DNA of 64,000 nt from Chlorops oryzae (GCA_020466095.1 CM035808.1:48859979-48923978), one strand, 5' to 3'. Positions 1-10,670 are shown, counted from the first letter of the stretch. Notes: generated by a model from the letters alone, not told the origin. Made by a program: numbers and translations.

Positions 1-187
1 AAGGAGACGTGACCAATTTTCACAGCGAATGGCCCAATAAATGAAATGAAAATTAAGGATTCAAATAAGAAAAATATTGATTTTTGTACATCATTTTTTC
101 AGAAAAATAAAATAAAAAAAAATTATATTCATTGTTTTTAATACTGATTTTTTTCTATAAGCAGCGAAGCGCGCCGGGTATAGCTAG
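1..187 (+). mobile_element. Helitron 3' end (truncated at window edge)
   Basis: The stretch ends in a GC-rich arm (GCGAAGCGCGC) followed by GGGTATAGCTAG and then T. Insect Helitrons commonly end in a short hairpin close to a CTAG terminus and insert between A and T. The hairpin here is short, and no 5' end lies in the window, so the element could be autonomous or not. Seen: terminus and hairpin-like arm. Inferred: Helitron class. Confidence 0.45.
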
Positions 188-640
188 TATGTTTATATAT
201 CACGAAATCTGCCATATGCTGAAGTCTTTCGGCCATTTCGTACATGATATTAACTTTGGTGGTACTCATGTAACAGCGCAAACCTGATATTCTCGCACCC
301 TCATAAACCAACTGTCAAATTTTGTATGGAAATAATTTTCCGCGCTTTGCACTACGATTTGATAGCGCAAAGCGAACGTATAAAACGCGTAAGCTCGTTA
401 ACGGAATCATCTGACTTTCGCTAATGCCATGTTTCCATAAATGTTTTATTTTTAGATGTTTTCTGTAGGCTTTTTCATATGGGCACTTTGTGTTTAATGT
501 TTATAACGTCAGGCGAAAATTTCGCATGTCATTATATGTATAGCCTTACCTTTTTTTTTACTAATAATAAAAGTGTTCCTTAAAAAATGATGAAATTTAT
601 GTATCTATAATATTTTCAATATTGTTGTTTGTGCATTGTT
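188..640. other. No recognised feature
   Basis: AT-rich sequence with no convincing coding potential and no terminal repeats or target duplications that I could pair. Confidence 0.4.
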
Positions 641-735
641 ATAACGACCTTATCCTACTAAAGTTGGGGGGTGGAGGGAAGGGGCGCCGAAAATTTATTA
701 TGCACCGGGCGCCAGTTAGGCTCGCTACGCCACTG
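640..735. mobile_element. hAT-type right end (truncated copy)
   Basis: The block ends GGCTCGCTACGCCACTG at 735. Its reverse complement starts CAGTGGCGTAGCGAGCC, a common hAT terminal form. No matching left end is present, so this is a truncated copy; an 8-bp duplication cannot be tested. The open frame across it is in GC-rich terminal DNA and is not a gene. Confidence 0.4.
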
Positions 736-1059
736 ATGAATTGCACTCAAAGTTATATTAAAGGGCTAACCGAGATTCAAATCAATAGTCAACCAATCCG
801 TAAAACTTGCTCTTATGAGAACCCCAACGGCAGTTCGAAACGTTAGTCAGCCAAAATAGTCGCCTATGGATTTCTTTCTGATGCATCGCTTGAAGAACAT
901 TTTCACATTCATAAATAAATTATTCTTCTGCTGCTGAAAACAGAAAAGATGAAACCGAAAAAGGGAATTCTAATGGAAGTAATTTTTTATTGAACATTTT
1001 TTAACCAATTTAAATCAGTGTTTTCGTTTTCTGACTTAAAGTCAACTTAAAAGTAGCCA

Positions 1060-1130
1060 GCTATTATTTAGTTACAAAGTCATGCAGGAACGGACAATTG
1101 ACTACTGCCTAGGACATCGCCACGTTAAAA
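1060..1130 (+). repeat. Dispersed repeat shared with 42780-42850
   Basis: The segment around GGACAATTGACTACTGCC reappears in diverged form near 42797, with flanking sequence in the same order. The family is unknown. It may lie in or just before the LTR of the following element. Confidence 0.35.
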
Positions 1131-1139
1131 TAGTGTGAA

Positions 1140-1394
1140 GATCCACTTCAACAGAGTTCGATCTAAGTAGCTCAATTTGTATAAACAAATAGTTTTCATT
1201 ATTGTAAATGAAAAAGAGAAAAGGGATATTCGGTGTTAGAGAAATAAATATAAACTGAAATAAATTACTTCCTTTTAATTAAGTTGTTCTTCCTTCTGGG
1301 TAAGAAGGATTTTAGAAGAGTGAAAGGAACCGGGCTCTTTTGGTAGTCACAATCCAGCGATACGAACGGAGGTCGCCTGCAAATTCGTAACAAC
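1140..1394 (+). mobile_element. Putative 5' LTR end of Ty3/Gypsy-type element
   Basis: This lies directly before a candidate primer-binding site and the gag frame, contains an AATAAA at about 1242, and appears to end at the CA at 1391-1392. The left LTR edge is not defined and no second LTR is present, so the assignment rests on position only. Confidence 0.35.
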
Positions 1395-1412
1395 TGGTGT
1401 CAGAAGTAGGAT
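1395..1412 (+). promoter_or_regulatory. Candidate retroelement primer-binding site
   Basis: TGGTGTCAGAAGTAGGAT starts with TGG, as expected for pairing to a tRNA CCA end, and sits two bases after the LTR-like CA and about 20 bases before the gag ATG. The priming tRNA is not identified. Confidence 0.45.
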
Positions 1413-1432
1413 TGTGACACTAAAATTACAGG

Positions 1433-2645
1433 ATGCTTTTCAATCAACTAACAGTGGAGTGCTTAAAGAAGGAGCTGGCAAAACGAGGATTGCCAACGAC
1501 GGGAGCAAAAGCGGAGCAAAAGAGATTGCTTGAATTCTGCGAATTGGAAGGACTTAACCCACAGACGTATGCGTTTAGTGATCCGCTGGAACAACCAACG
1601 GTACCAACGGCTGTAGGGAGACCAACGATACCGATGACGGGAGATCAGTTACTAACGACAATGCTGCAATGAATGCTTCAGCAGATGAATGAAAATCAAG
1701 ACAGAAAATTCGAGAATCTTGTAGAGAATTTCAATCAGAAAAGAACAAGGTAGAAATCTCGACGAGAAATTCAACAATGTTAACTTGAATCTGGCTGGAA
1801 CATTCAAGGAAATCAATGAAAAATTCCAGGATCTCGCAGAGGGTTGCATAGAAAAATTTGAAATCCAAGACACGAAATGGGGACGTCTTGATGCCAAACT
1901 CCAAGACCTGAAGGATCGACTGGCCAAGCTGGAGAACGGAAATATCGTCAGTGCAGGAACCGAAATCAGCGTTGTGAAACAAGACCATGGTTTCAAAGTA
2001 GAAATACCAACATTCGACGGCTCAAAGAGGTTCAGCAGCTTTCGAATACAATTTGAAACAATGGCAAATAGATGCAAGTGGTCGTTGGAGGGGAAATCAA
2101 CAGCCTTAATTGGAGCACTCAGAGGAGACGCTGTTGATGTATTGTATGGCTTGCCTCCGGAGGAACGCCAAAATTTTAACGCCATTATGGGTGCGCTGGA
2201 AAGAAGCTTCGGCAGCTTTGGTAAGGCCTACATGTATGAAATAGAACTGCAAAACTGCCAACAGAAGAACTATGAAACCCTGGAAGAGTATGCTAGGACA
2301 ATCGAGCGCTTGGCTTACTTGGCATATCCAACCTCGACGCCAGATGTAATTGATAAAGAGAAGAGGAGAACTTTTAAAAACGGATTAAGAGATTCTGAAC
2401 TTAAGATGCATGCGTACTCTGTCAATCAGCCAACATTCGCGGAGACATTTGCACACGTATCGACTTTAGAGACAGCCAAAGCCTTGAGTAAGCCTCTGGC
2501 CAAGTTTCGTCAGATCGATACTGACACCAAGGCAACTGAGAGTACCGCTAGCAGGATGGGTAGACAGGAGGGAAGGTTTAAAGGACCTAGAAAAGAGATG
2601 TAGTGTTATGCATGTGGGAAAATGGGGCACATCGCACGGAATTGC
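1433..2645 (+). pseudogene. Ty3/Gypsy-type gag remnant with SAP-like segment and zinc knuckle
   Basis: Gag packages element RNA. The first 79 codons from the ATG at 1433 look like a SAP-type nucleic-acid-binding helix pair (LTVECLKKELAKRGLP...KRLLEF). A TGA at 1670-1672 and a frame change before 1785 break it. The second open segment (1785-2603, 272 codons) has a coiled-coil start, then the capsid-like core of retrotransposon gags (FSSFRIQFE... ALIGALRGDA... ETLEEYARTIERLA). After an in-frame TAG at 2601-2603 the same frame gives a CX2CX4HX4C knuckle (cysteines at 2604, 2613 and 2643, histidine at 2628). The protease fragment follows. It is broken by at least two stops and one frameshift, so not functional as written. 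Confidence 0.75.
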
Positions 2646-2699
2646 CAGGAGAGTACTCGTTCGTTCTCTCAGAAATAAACACCGTTAAACTAAAACGAG

Positions 2700-3330
2700 C
2701 TGGCTCGGAGGGGCACGAGTTGGCTCGCACTATAGAGTGCTCTATGGCCTATGTATCCCAAATCACCAAAAAGGCGAACAATTTAACAGTAAATGGAGCT
2801 GTCAATGACAACACGACGACGCTAACTTTGGACACTGGCGCTTCGCATTCCGTGATAAGGAGGGCAAGGCAGGAGGAGAAATTGAGCCACTGACCGGTAT
2901 TAAACTGAGGACAGCGACTGGAGATGCGGCAGAAATTACCGGAAAAACCACCTGCAGAGTCTCCATAGCAGGAAAATCGGCAGAGCATGTTTTCATTGTG
3001 GCAGAAATCGTGGATGATGTCATCCTGGGAATAAACTTTATGATTGAACACGGAACAAGCTTGGACTTGGAACGACGCTTGTTAAAATGGGGCAATGTGG
3101 AAATACCCCTAAATATTGGTTATGAGCAGAACAATTCCATTTATCAGGTAGTCGTAGAAAGGCACAAGAACATTCCGCCACGAACAGAGAAGGTTATCTG
3201 GGCAAAAATAAAAGGAGAGCAAGGGGCAAACGAAGTGTGGGTGGTGGAGCCATCAAAGAGCGACATTTTTATCACCGCGCAGACACTTATTCGGAATGAG
3301 GTGTTTCCTGTTAGAGTCATCAATCTATAA
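2700..3330 (+). pseudogene. Ty3/Gypsy-type retropepsin and PR-RT spacer remnant
   Basis: The DTGAS catalytic motif is at 2831-2845 (LTLDTGASHSVI). A frameshift near 2865 moves the rest into another frame, where VILGINFMIEHG (from about 3016) matches the conserved ILG strand of retropepsins. The end (RTEKVIWAKIKG... VVEPSK... NEVFPVRVINL) resembles the spacer before reverse transcriptase in Ty3/Gypsy elements. It stops with TAA at 3328. No reverse transcriptase, RNase H, integrase or 3' LTR follows; sequence changes to a minus-strand LINE by about 3340, so the element is 3' truncated. Confidence 0.7.
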
Positions 3331-4040
3331 TAGTAATATATATGCATATATTTTGCCAACTGTGTGATCAATGTGAGCAGAAGAGTTTAGCTTAGCGTTG
3401 AGCTTGAAGCCCAGGCTTTTGACGCAGCTATTATATTTTATAAATGTATTGTCGATACACACCATTGGAAGCGAATGTGAATCAATATCCGAGAATGAAA
3501 ATGGTATTGCCTGTGTTTTTGCCATATTAAGCTTCAAAATGTTGTTTCGTGCCCACTCGGATATTCTATTTAGATCCTCACTTACTCTACATACAAGATC
3601 TTCAACAAGTCCCACTGGACGAGAAAGGTAAACTTGGGCATCATCTGCGTATAAATGTATAGAGACATGATCGCAGCAGTATTCTATGTCATTTATAAAT
3701 AAGCTGAAAAGGATGGGTCCCAGTATAGATCCCTGTGGAACACCAGAAACGATTTTATGACAGGATGACGTATTTCCACCAGATAAGACACATTGAAACC
3801 TATCATTCAGATAGCTTCTCATTAGTTCCACTGCAAATACGTCGAACCCAAAGTACTTTTCTAGCTTTTTGAGCAAAACTTTTGAGTTAAGCGTATCAAA
3901 AGCTTTCGAAAAATCTAAGAGAACTAAGATTGAGAGCTCACCTTTGTCATATTTCTCTCGTATGTCTTCAACAATTTTTAACATGGCTGTAGTGCAGCTA
4001 TGTTTTGCTCTGAATCCAGATTGATAATCGCTGAGTAAAC
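3325..4040 (-). pseudogene. LINE reverse transcriptase, palm part (LINE A)
   Basis: This encodes the middle and end of a non-LTR reverse transcriptase. Reading down from 4040: LLSDYQSGFR, then VLLDFSKAFDT (first catalytic aspartate), SGVPQGSILGPILFSLFIND, then HLYADDAQVYLS with the YADD box, then the thumb-side LGFKLNAKL. The frame runs out at 3325, where LINE sequence meets the retroelement at 1.4-3.3 kb. The start is interrupted by the hAT insertion at 4041-5548; the upstream part of the same enzyme is at 5557-5886. The motif style suggests the CR1/L2/Jockey assemblage; I do not assign a clade. 3' end, tail and endonuclease are missing. Confidence 0.8.
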
Positions 4041-5548
4041 TAGGGATGTGCCGGATAGTGAATTTGCCGGATAACCGGATATCGGATATCCGGTAAAAAT
4101 ATGTAGCCGGATACATAGTATCCGGCCGGATATCTGAAAATTTTTTTCTCTATATGAAATTGTACTTTCGCTGGCCACAATTGAACAGATTGTCCGAAAT
4201 AAATGATTTTCTGGCAACGCCGTTCATTGGTATAATATACAGCTGGAAAACATTCGATTCCACCATTGATATTATCGATGTTTTTAAATTTCATTAAACT
4301 AAATTAAGGGGACCTTCTGGTCTAGAGCACGAAAATTTAGGGTATTTTCATGATTTTTTTTCGGTATTAAGCCAAATAAAAAACGATTTTCTAAGTATGC
4401 AGGCTTATTATATTTTTTATTGACAAAAAATAAAAAATGTTGTTGTAATTTTTTTTTTTTTTTTGGTATTTTAAAAATGGCGTTGAAGTGGACCCTCTTT
4501 GAAAAAGTACCTCCGTGGTGTGAAAGATTTTGGCAGTTCTGGTAATCGAAAAAAAAAACAAAAATATGTTATTAATCAGAATGAATGCGGCTATGGCAGG
4601 AACTAGAATAAAAGAATTTTTTTTTTAAATTGACAAAATGGCGCAATTTTTTATTTCAACCATCAAAAACTCCGCTTTTTTGACCATTTTTTTGATGAAA
4701 AAATATGAAGTTATTGAAATAAAAAATCGATTCTAGTTCAGGCCATAGCCATTGATGTTATGAATAACATATAAAAATTCCAGACAAATCGGTTCGATGG
4801 TTTTTTTGTTTTCATTCACACCAGGTCAAAAAAAGGAGTTTTGAGATAAACGCGTTCAAAGTTGCTTTGATCAAGCGCGCTGCCTGCTGTCTCCACCTTC
4901 TAAAAAGGCTGTAGCAAAACAAATATTGTCAATATATTCACGAAACTTTGCCAGCATATTCTTAAAAGTCTATTCTTCCGAAGTATATAAAAAAAAAAAA
5001 AATCAATTTTCAAAAAATTCTAGACCAGAAGGTCCCCTTAATTATTTATCACAAAAAATAATAACCAAATCTAGTTTATGGTAAAAAAAAATAGACAATC
5101 GCAATAAAAACTTGGATAATGCTTAAAATTAAAAAACATCAATCTGATTGTAAGTATCTAAATAACATCGATGTTTTTCAATTTGAAGCATTATCGAAGT
5201 TCATACTACGACCGTCTATCCTTTTCCATAAACTACTAAGTTTGTTAGGATTTAATTTAAGTTAATTTGCCTTAATATATTTCGATCAATATCTATTAAA
5301 AGAAATTTAAAAACATCGATACCATCGATGATAATATCGATTGCTTTTGAGCTCTAGCATAATCAGCTGTTCTGATTTATTTTGCACGTTCAACAAAAAG
5401 CAAAACTCAAAGATGGACAAATCAAAGTCTGCGGTATGTATCGGTATCCGGCCGGATAGTAGTGATATCCGGTGGGCTTGCCGGATATCTAAAAACCAGC
5501 CGGATGCGCCGGATACCGGATAGTTACCGGATATCCGGCACATCCCTA
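4041..5548. mobile_element. Non-autonomous hAT element (TAGGGATGTGCCGG family)
   Basis: Terminal inverted repeats of 17 bp (TAGGGATGTGCCGGATA) bound a 1508-bp element, flanked by a perfect 8-bp duplication GAGTAAAC at 4033-4040 and 5549-5556. The 8-bp duplication and TAGGG-type ends fit hAT. Subterminal DNA on both sides is packed with CCGGATA/TATCCGG copies, likely transposase-binding sites (inference). No transposase frame is recognisable. It split LINE A's reverse transcriptase, so it is younger than that LINE. Confidence 0.85.
4308..5037. mobile_element. MITE nested in the hAT element
   Basis: A 730-bp unit has 19-bp perfect inverted ends (GGGGACCTTCTGGTCTAGA). TTAA flanks both ends (4304-4307 and 5038-5041), which would fit a piggyBac-type duplication; a TA duplication with ends starting AGGGG is equally readable. 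Long A/T runs inside; no coding sequence. Confidence 0.65.
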
Positions 5549-5556
5549 GAGTAAAC

Positions 5557-5886
5557 GGTTTCTATTACCATGACAATTTGAGTTGCCAGAAGTTTTTCAT
5601 AAATTTTAGAAAGAGCTGGTAAGATACTAATGGGACGAAAGTCTCCCGGTACATAAGCATCTTTCTTTTTTGCTATAGGTGTAATGTGTGCAATCTTCCA
5701 ATTAGTAGGAAAAACTCTTGTAGTAAGAGAAAAGCTTACTATATGCGTTAAAGCACCAATGACTTGTGGTATTATTAATTTAATAAATTTAAAACTGATT
5801 CCTTCGTGTCCAATAGCATCTGATTTAATATTAAACAAACATTTTAAAATATCTTCTTCAGTAGCCATATCAAAGTTAAAGAGACG
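5557..5886 (-). pseudogene. LINE reverse transcriptase, N-terminal part (LINE A)
   Basis: Reading from 5868: MATEEDILKCLFNIKSDAIG, then a block with NWKIAHITPIAKKKD and GDFRPISILPALSKIYEKLL. These are the fingers-side motifs that precede the YQSGF block encoded at 3325-4040. Joining across the hAT duplication is consistent with one ancestral frame. A frameshift near 5880 separates it from the linker segment upstream. Confidence 0.8.
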
Positions 5887-5889
5887 ATC

Positions 5890-6320
5890 GCAAAAGAGAT
5901 TATGATTGAGAGAAAACAGAGAGCTATCCGTGAAACCATTTGCTGATTCATTTTATCCGGATCTATTTTGCATTCCGAGATTTTCTGTTTTCCAATTCCA
6001 AGAGAATTGAGGTTGCTCCACAGTTGTTTGGAGGTTAAGTTAGGACACAACTTCGATTCATAGTAGCGAGCCTTGGCGTTTTTAATTACCAGAGTTGCAT
6101 AGTTCCGGGCCACACGGTATGACTCCCAGTTTGCAGCTGTTGGATTGCGTCTCCAGCGGTTATACTGTTTGCGACGATCTTTGATATATTGAAGCACATT
6201 AGAACGAAACCATGGCTTGTTACGGCTTTTAACCTTAACTTTAGTTAAAGGAACATATTTTTCGAAAAGAGAGTTCACTAGTGTTGCCATGAAAAGTTTG
6301 AAAAACATAAAACTAATCAA
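5890..6320 (-). pseudogene. LINE ORF2 linker between endonuclease and reverse transcriptase (LINE A)
   Basis: The peptide contains KVKSRNKPWFRSNVLQYIKD, then RKQYNRWRRNPTAANWESYR and VARNYATLVIKNAKARYYES, the basic linker that follows the endonuclease in many LINE ORF2 proteins. The endonuclease is absent; sequence beyond about 6320 is not LINE-like, so the copy is 5' truncated. The part from 6001 outward is repeated nearly perfectly at 8706-9025, where the reading frame continues into unrelated DNA at 8705. Confidence 0.7.
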
Positions 6321-6329
6321 GAACCCTCA

Positions 6330-6965
6330 TTATCAAGGAGAAATATAAATTGTTTTTTTAGCCCTACCCTGTCCGCATAGGTTTTTGATCACACTGTTTC
6401 AGCAAAACTACTAAATTCTATGTACAATCAAATTCGTAGCCGTAGTCAAAAATGTATGTCAATTTATTACAAAATGAAAACTTTCGTGCACATTAAGCAA
6501 AAACATATCGTAATACATTTATGAAAGTTTCAATTATGAACTTTTCAAGGAAAATAAAAAACCGAGCCGACGCCGTGTTTCTTTGATAATTTTCTTGCAA
6601 GTGGCATCATAGTGCCACCCGTATTGTGTCTACCCGTATTGTTGTTGGTAGCTTTCTGGTGAATTTCTCGAAAGAGTTGAATTTCCTATTCCTGCTTAAG
6701 GTTTTTGTTGGTAGCTTTTTGGTGAATTTCTCGAAAGAGTTGAATTTCCTATACCTGCCTAATGATGAATTTCTTATTATCGGCGGAGGCTTTTCGACGT
6801 CGAGAGTTAGACCTACACTCCTACATGATATGTACTTCCACTGAACAAAGGCAGCCGCGTCAGGGCAGTACACTAGGAGTTTAAAATTTGTACTTACAAT
6901 ATCGATTTATCCAAAACCAGACATTTCTTCCGCAGTAGTACCGTTTCAATGATTTTTAAATACAT
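6330..6965. other. Unassigned stretch with 63-bp tandem duplication
   Basis: Between the LINE A fragment and the MITE. A 63-bp unit (GGTAGCTTTYTGGTGAATTT and onward) occurs twice in tandem from about 6645 to 6770. Open frames on both strands cross it but show no recognisable domain. The same stretch recurs at 9035-9670. Confidence 0.5.
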
Positions 6966-7906
6966 CATATATTACTATATATGTCACTCAGGAGCCGTTT
7001 CTATTTTGGCTCTTTTCAACACGGTCTTGGGTACTCACCACAATCTTGGGTACCCACCAAAATGAGCATTTTTCACTTAGGTACTCACCAAAAGTATTTC
7101 TCTCTCGCTCTTTTTTTGCCTGCTGAGTAACATCTCTTTCTAACTGGCGCGGAATGCAGGGCTGCCAGATGATTTTTGGCTAAAACCGTCACTTTTTAGC
7201 AGAAAAATCGTCAAAATCGGCATTGAACTTTAAAAAATCGTCAAAAAAACGCAGTTAAAAAAAAATGTTTTAAAAAGGAAATTTGCCTTTATTGAATTCA
7301 TTTTTGTACTCAAAAAAAGATAAATAACAGATGTCACCGTTAATGCTGATAAAAATTATAAGTGTTTTCGAAAGGAAACGAAATGACAAAAAACCAGAAG
7401 TTTGCGAAGTTGGCTGTAATTGTATTGAAAGTGACACAGTTAGTTTCGAATAATTATAAGAGTGTCTTATGGAACCTACAGTAACCCGAAGCCAATTTTA
7501 ATAGCCCAAAAAAAAAAAAAAAAAGAGTGTCATATATGTCAGTATCTGCTTAAATTTAATTTTTAATAGAGTTTTACATCAAAATCTACGTAATAAAATC
7601 CTTTATTAAGGTGCATTCACATGGTGGCTCGGGCCAAAATTTGGCCGAAGTTTCAGCTATAGTTCTATATGGTATGAATCGTGCAAATTTGATTGCCATC
7701 TGTTTTATTTTTACTATTGTTACCACACCTGGTCAGATTGATTTAAAAAACGTCAATTATTGGGTATTTTTGGGGTAAAAATCGTCAAATCGGTAAAATG
7801 CATATTTGGCATAAAAAATCGTCAAATGACGATAAAATCGGGCTATCTGGCAGCCCTGGCGGAATGTCCCGCCCAAAATCTATGAGAGTGACATATATAG
7901 TAATAT
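6966..7906. mobile_element. MITE (CATATATTAC family), copy 1, right end cut
   Basis: Inverted ends start CATATATTAC and continue to TATGTCACTC. The complete copies at 9671-10613 and 27069-27302 show 8-bp duplications. Here the right end stops at 7906, lacking the last ATG and the duplication, where copy 1 of the 1.9-kb repeat ends. A hAT element sits inside at 7157-7858. Confidence 0.75.
7157..7858. mobile_element. hAT MITE (CAGGGCTGCCAGAT family), copy 1
   Basis: Ends are CAGGGCTGCCAGAT on both sides in inverted orientation, with 8-bp duplication GCGGAATG at 7149-7156 and 7859-7866. Length 702 bp; no coding sequence. The motif AAAATCGTCAAA recurs near both ends in both orientations. Nested in the CATATATTAC MITE. 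Confidence 0.85.
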
Positions 7907-8705
7907 TGAACAGGTGAGTCGGCAAAAAGAAATCCATATTTTTCAATTACATGTGTATTTTCTCATCTCGCTCTTATATCCGATCTTTCTCCTATCACTT
8001 AGAAAATTCTTGTTCCTGAAATAAAAAAAATTATTTTACATTCTCTTATGAATGATTATCATCCTTTTTAGACTTCTAAAATTGGAATTAGCTATGAAAT
8101 ATTTACAATTTTAAAATGTGATTTTTTCAAAGGACGAAAATTATAGGGGTCTGAAATTATAGGATTGTAGGACATTATGTAATCAGCAATTTTGAGAATT
8201 TTGAGTAATGTGATTCCGTTCGTAACTTAGAAATGACCACGCAGATATGCAATTTTTGAAATAGTCATTAAATCTGGAAAATTATGAGTCGACATGTTGC
8301 GATTTTTTGCAGAAAGAGCTTAGATTGACAAGAAACATTATGTGAAAAATTAATAGGTGGATACACAAAGAAGACTCATTATGTTTTGTCCATCTGTTAA
8401 CGAAAAAATCCTCATAGACTGCTTTCCAATATTCGAATCTGCACCCTAGAAAAATCACCATACTTAAAGGTTGTTGATGGTGATGAAAAGTGAAGTTTTC
8501 ATTACCATTTAGTTTCAACGAAAAGGTTCCTGTCGAAAACGGTGAAAAACGGTGCAAAGGATTGACGGCCAAGAAGGTTTTGCATGGTTTGGTGGGTTGA
8601 GGGAATATTCTATGAGCTGCTCCATACGGCAAAACTTAATCGGAACTTATGTCAAATTGCGTTGAATGAAGCAATCGCCATAAGCGGCCAGACTTTGAAT
8701 ATTGG
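7907..8705. other. Spacer between the two 1.9-kb repeats
   Basis: Unique within the 6.0-10.6 kb block. About 7985-8215 resembles, in diverged form, the arm of the hAT element at 46786-51777 (for example the run TCTAAAATTGGAATTAGCT and the ATGTGATTTTTTCAAA region). An open frame on the minus strand (8632-8282) has no recognisable domain and I do not call it a gene. Confidence 0.45.
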
Positions 8706-10610
8706 AGAGAATTGAGGTTGCTCCACAGTTGTTTGGAGGTTAAGTTAGGACACAACTTCGATTCATAGTAGCGAGCCTTGGCGTTTTTAATTACCAGAGT
8801 TGCATAGTTCCGGGCCACACGGTATGACTCCCAGTTTGCAGCTGTTGGATTGCGTCTCCAGCGGTTATACTGTTTGCGACGATCTTTGATATATTGAAGC
8901 ACATTAGAACGAAACCATGGCTTGTTACGGCTTTTAACCTTAACTTTAGTTAAAGGAACATATTTTTCGAAAAGAGAGTTCACTAGTGTTGCCATGAAAA
9001 GTTTGAAAAACATAAAACTAATCAAGAACCCTCATTATCAAGGAGAAATATAAATTGTTTTTTTAGCCCTACCCTGTCCGCATAGGTTTTTGATCACACT
9101 GTTTCAGCAAAACTACTAAATTCTATGTACAATCAAATTCGTAGCCGTAGTCAAAAATGTATGTCAATTTATTACAAAATGAAAACTTTCGTGCACATTA
9201 AGCAAAAACATATCGTAATACATTTATGAAAGTTTCAATTATGAACTTTTCAAGGAAAATAAAAAACCGAGCCGACGCCGTGTTTCTTTGATAATTTTCT
9301 TGCAAGTGGCATCATAGTGCCACCCGTATTGTGTCTACCCGTATTGTTGTTGGTAGCTTTCTGGTGAATTTCTCGAAAGAGTTGAATTTCCTATTCCTGC
9401 TTAAGGTTTTTGTTGGTAGCTTTTTGGTGAATTTCTCGAAAGAGTTGAATTTCCTATACCTGCCTAATGATGAATTTCTTATTATCGGCGGAGGCTTTTC
9501 GACGTCGAGAGTTAGACCTACACTCCTACATGATATGTACTTCCACTGAACAAAGGCAGCCGCGTCAGGGCAGTACACTAGGAGTTTAAAATTTGTACTT
9601 ACAATATCGATTTATCCAAAACCAGACATTTCTTCCGCAGTAGTACCGTTTCAATGATTTTTAAATACATCATATATTACTATATATGTCACTCAGGAGC
9701 CGTTTCTATTTTGGCTCTTTTCAACACGGTCTTGGGTACTCACCACAATCTTGGGTACCCACCAAAATGAGCATTTTTCACTTAGGTACTCACCAAAAGT
9801 ATTTCTCTCTCGCTCTTTTTTTGCCTGCTGAGTAACATCTCTTTCTAACTGGCGCGGAATGCAGGGCTGCCAGATGATTTTTGGCTAAAACCGTCACTTT
9901 TTAGCAGAAAAATCGTCAAAATCGGCATTGAACTTTAAAAAATCGTCAAAAAAACGCAGTTAAAAAAAAATGTTTTAAAAAGGAAATTTGCCTTTATTGA
10001 ATTCATTTTTGTACTCAAAAAAAGATAAATAACAGATGTCACCGTTAATGCTGATAAAAATTATAAGTGTTTTCGAAAGGAAACGAAATGACAAAAAACC
10101 AGAAGTTTGCGAAGTTGGCTGTAATTGTATTGAAAGTGACACAGTTAGTTTCGAATAATTATAAGAGTGTCTTATGGAACCTACAGTAACCCGAAGCCAA
10201 TTTTAATAGCCCAAAAAAAAAAAAAAAAGAGTGTCATATATGTCAGTATCTGCTTAAATTTAATTTTTAATAGAGTTTTACATCAAAATCTACGTAATAA
10301 AATCCTTTATTAAGGTGCATTCACATGGTGGCTCGGGCCAAAATTTGGCCGAAGTTTCAGCTATAGTTCTATATGGTATGAATCGTGCAAATTTGATTGC
10401 CATCTGTTTTATTTTTACTATTGTTACCACACCTGGTCAGATTGATTTAAAAAACGTCAATTATTGGGTATTTTTGGGGTAAAAATCGTCAAATCGGTAA
10501 AATGCATATTTGGCATAAAAAATCGTCAAATGACGATAAAATCGGGCTATCTGGCAGCCCTGGCGGAATGTCCCGCCCAAAATCTATGAGAGTGACATAT
10601 ATAGTAATAT
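8706..10610 (+). repeat. 1.9-kb direct repeat, copy 2
   Basis: Near-identical to 6001-7906. Its left edge joins unrelated DNA in the middle of the LINE A linker, but its right edge keeps the full MITE terminus with its target duplication. So copy 1 preserves the ancestral left side and copy 2 the ancestral right side. Confidence 0.9.
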
Positions 10611-10613
10611 ATG
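9671..10613. mobile_element. MITE (CATATATTAC family), copy 2, complete
   Basis: Flanked by the 8-bp duplication AAATACAT at 9663-9670 and 10614-10621. Inverted ends CATATATTAC...TATGTCACTC. Carries the nested hAT at 9862-10562. The 8-bp duplication suggests hAT- or P-like mobilisation; superfamily not certain. Confidence 0.8.
9862..10562. mobile_element. hAT MITE (CAGGGCTGCCAGAT family), copy 2
   Basis: Same element as 7157-7858, one base shorter in its poly-A run, with GCGGAATG duplications on both sides. It is a by-product of the larger duplication, not an independent insertion. Confidence 0.85.
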
Positions 10614-10670
10614 AAATACATCGAAGCGATATATATCGATGTATTCTCCATTTTTTTCCCACTCCTAGCT

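Larger units (their letters stand above)
6001..7906 (+). repeat. 1.9-kb direct repeat, copy 1
   Basis: Matches 8706-10610 at a constant offset of 2705 bp except for one A lost in the poly-A run at 7508-7524. It contains a piece of LINE A, an unassigned stretch with a 63-bp tandem duplication (around 6647 and 6710), and a MITE with a nested hAT. The left edge is continuous with LINE A; the right edge cuts the MITE three bases early. Confidence 0.9.

Noticed and set aside
5341..5523. Sixty-codon frame starting MLLSSSIISC
   Set aside because: It runs into the hAT terminal repeats and has no transposase similarity.
6607..6873. 88-codon frame with a repeated KFNSFEKFT segment
   Set aside because: The protein repeat reflects a 63-bp DNA tandem duplication; the opposite strand is equally open and no domain is seen.
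8282..8632. 116-codon minus-strand frame as a gene
   Set aside because: No domain and it sits in the spacer of a duplicated repeat block; its openness alone is weak evidence.
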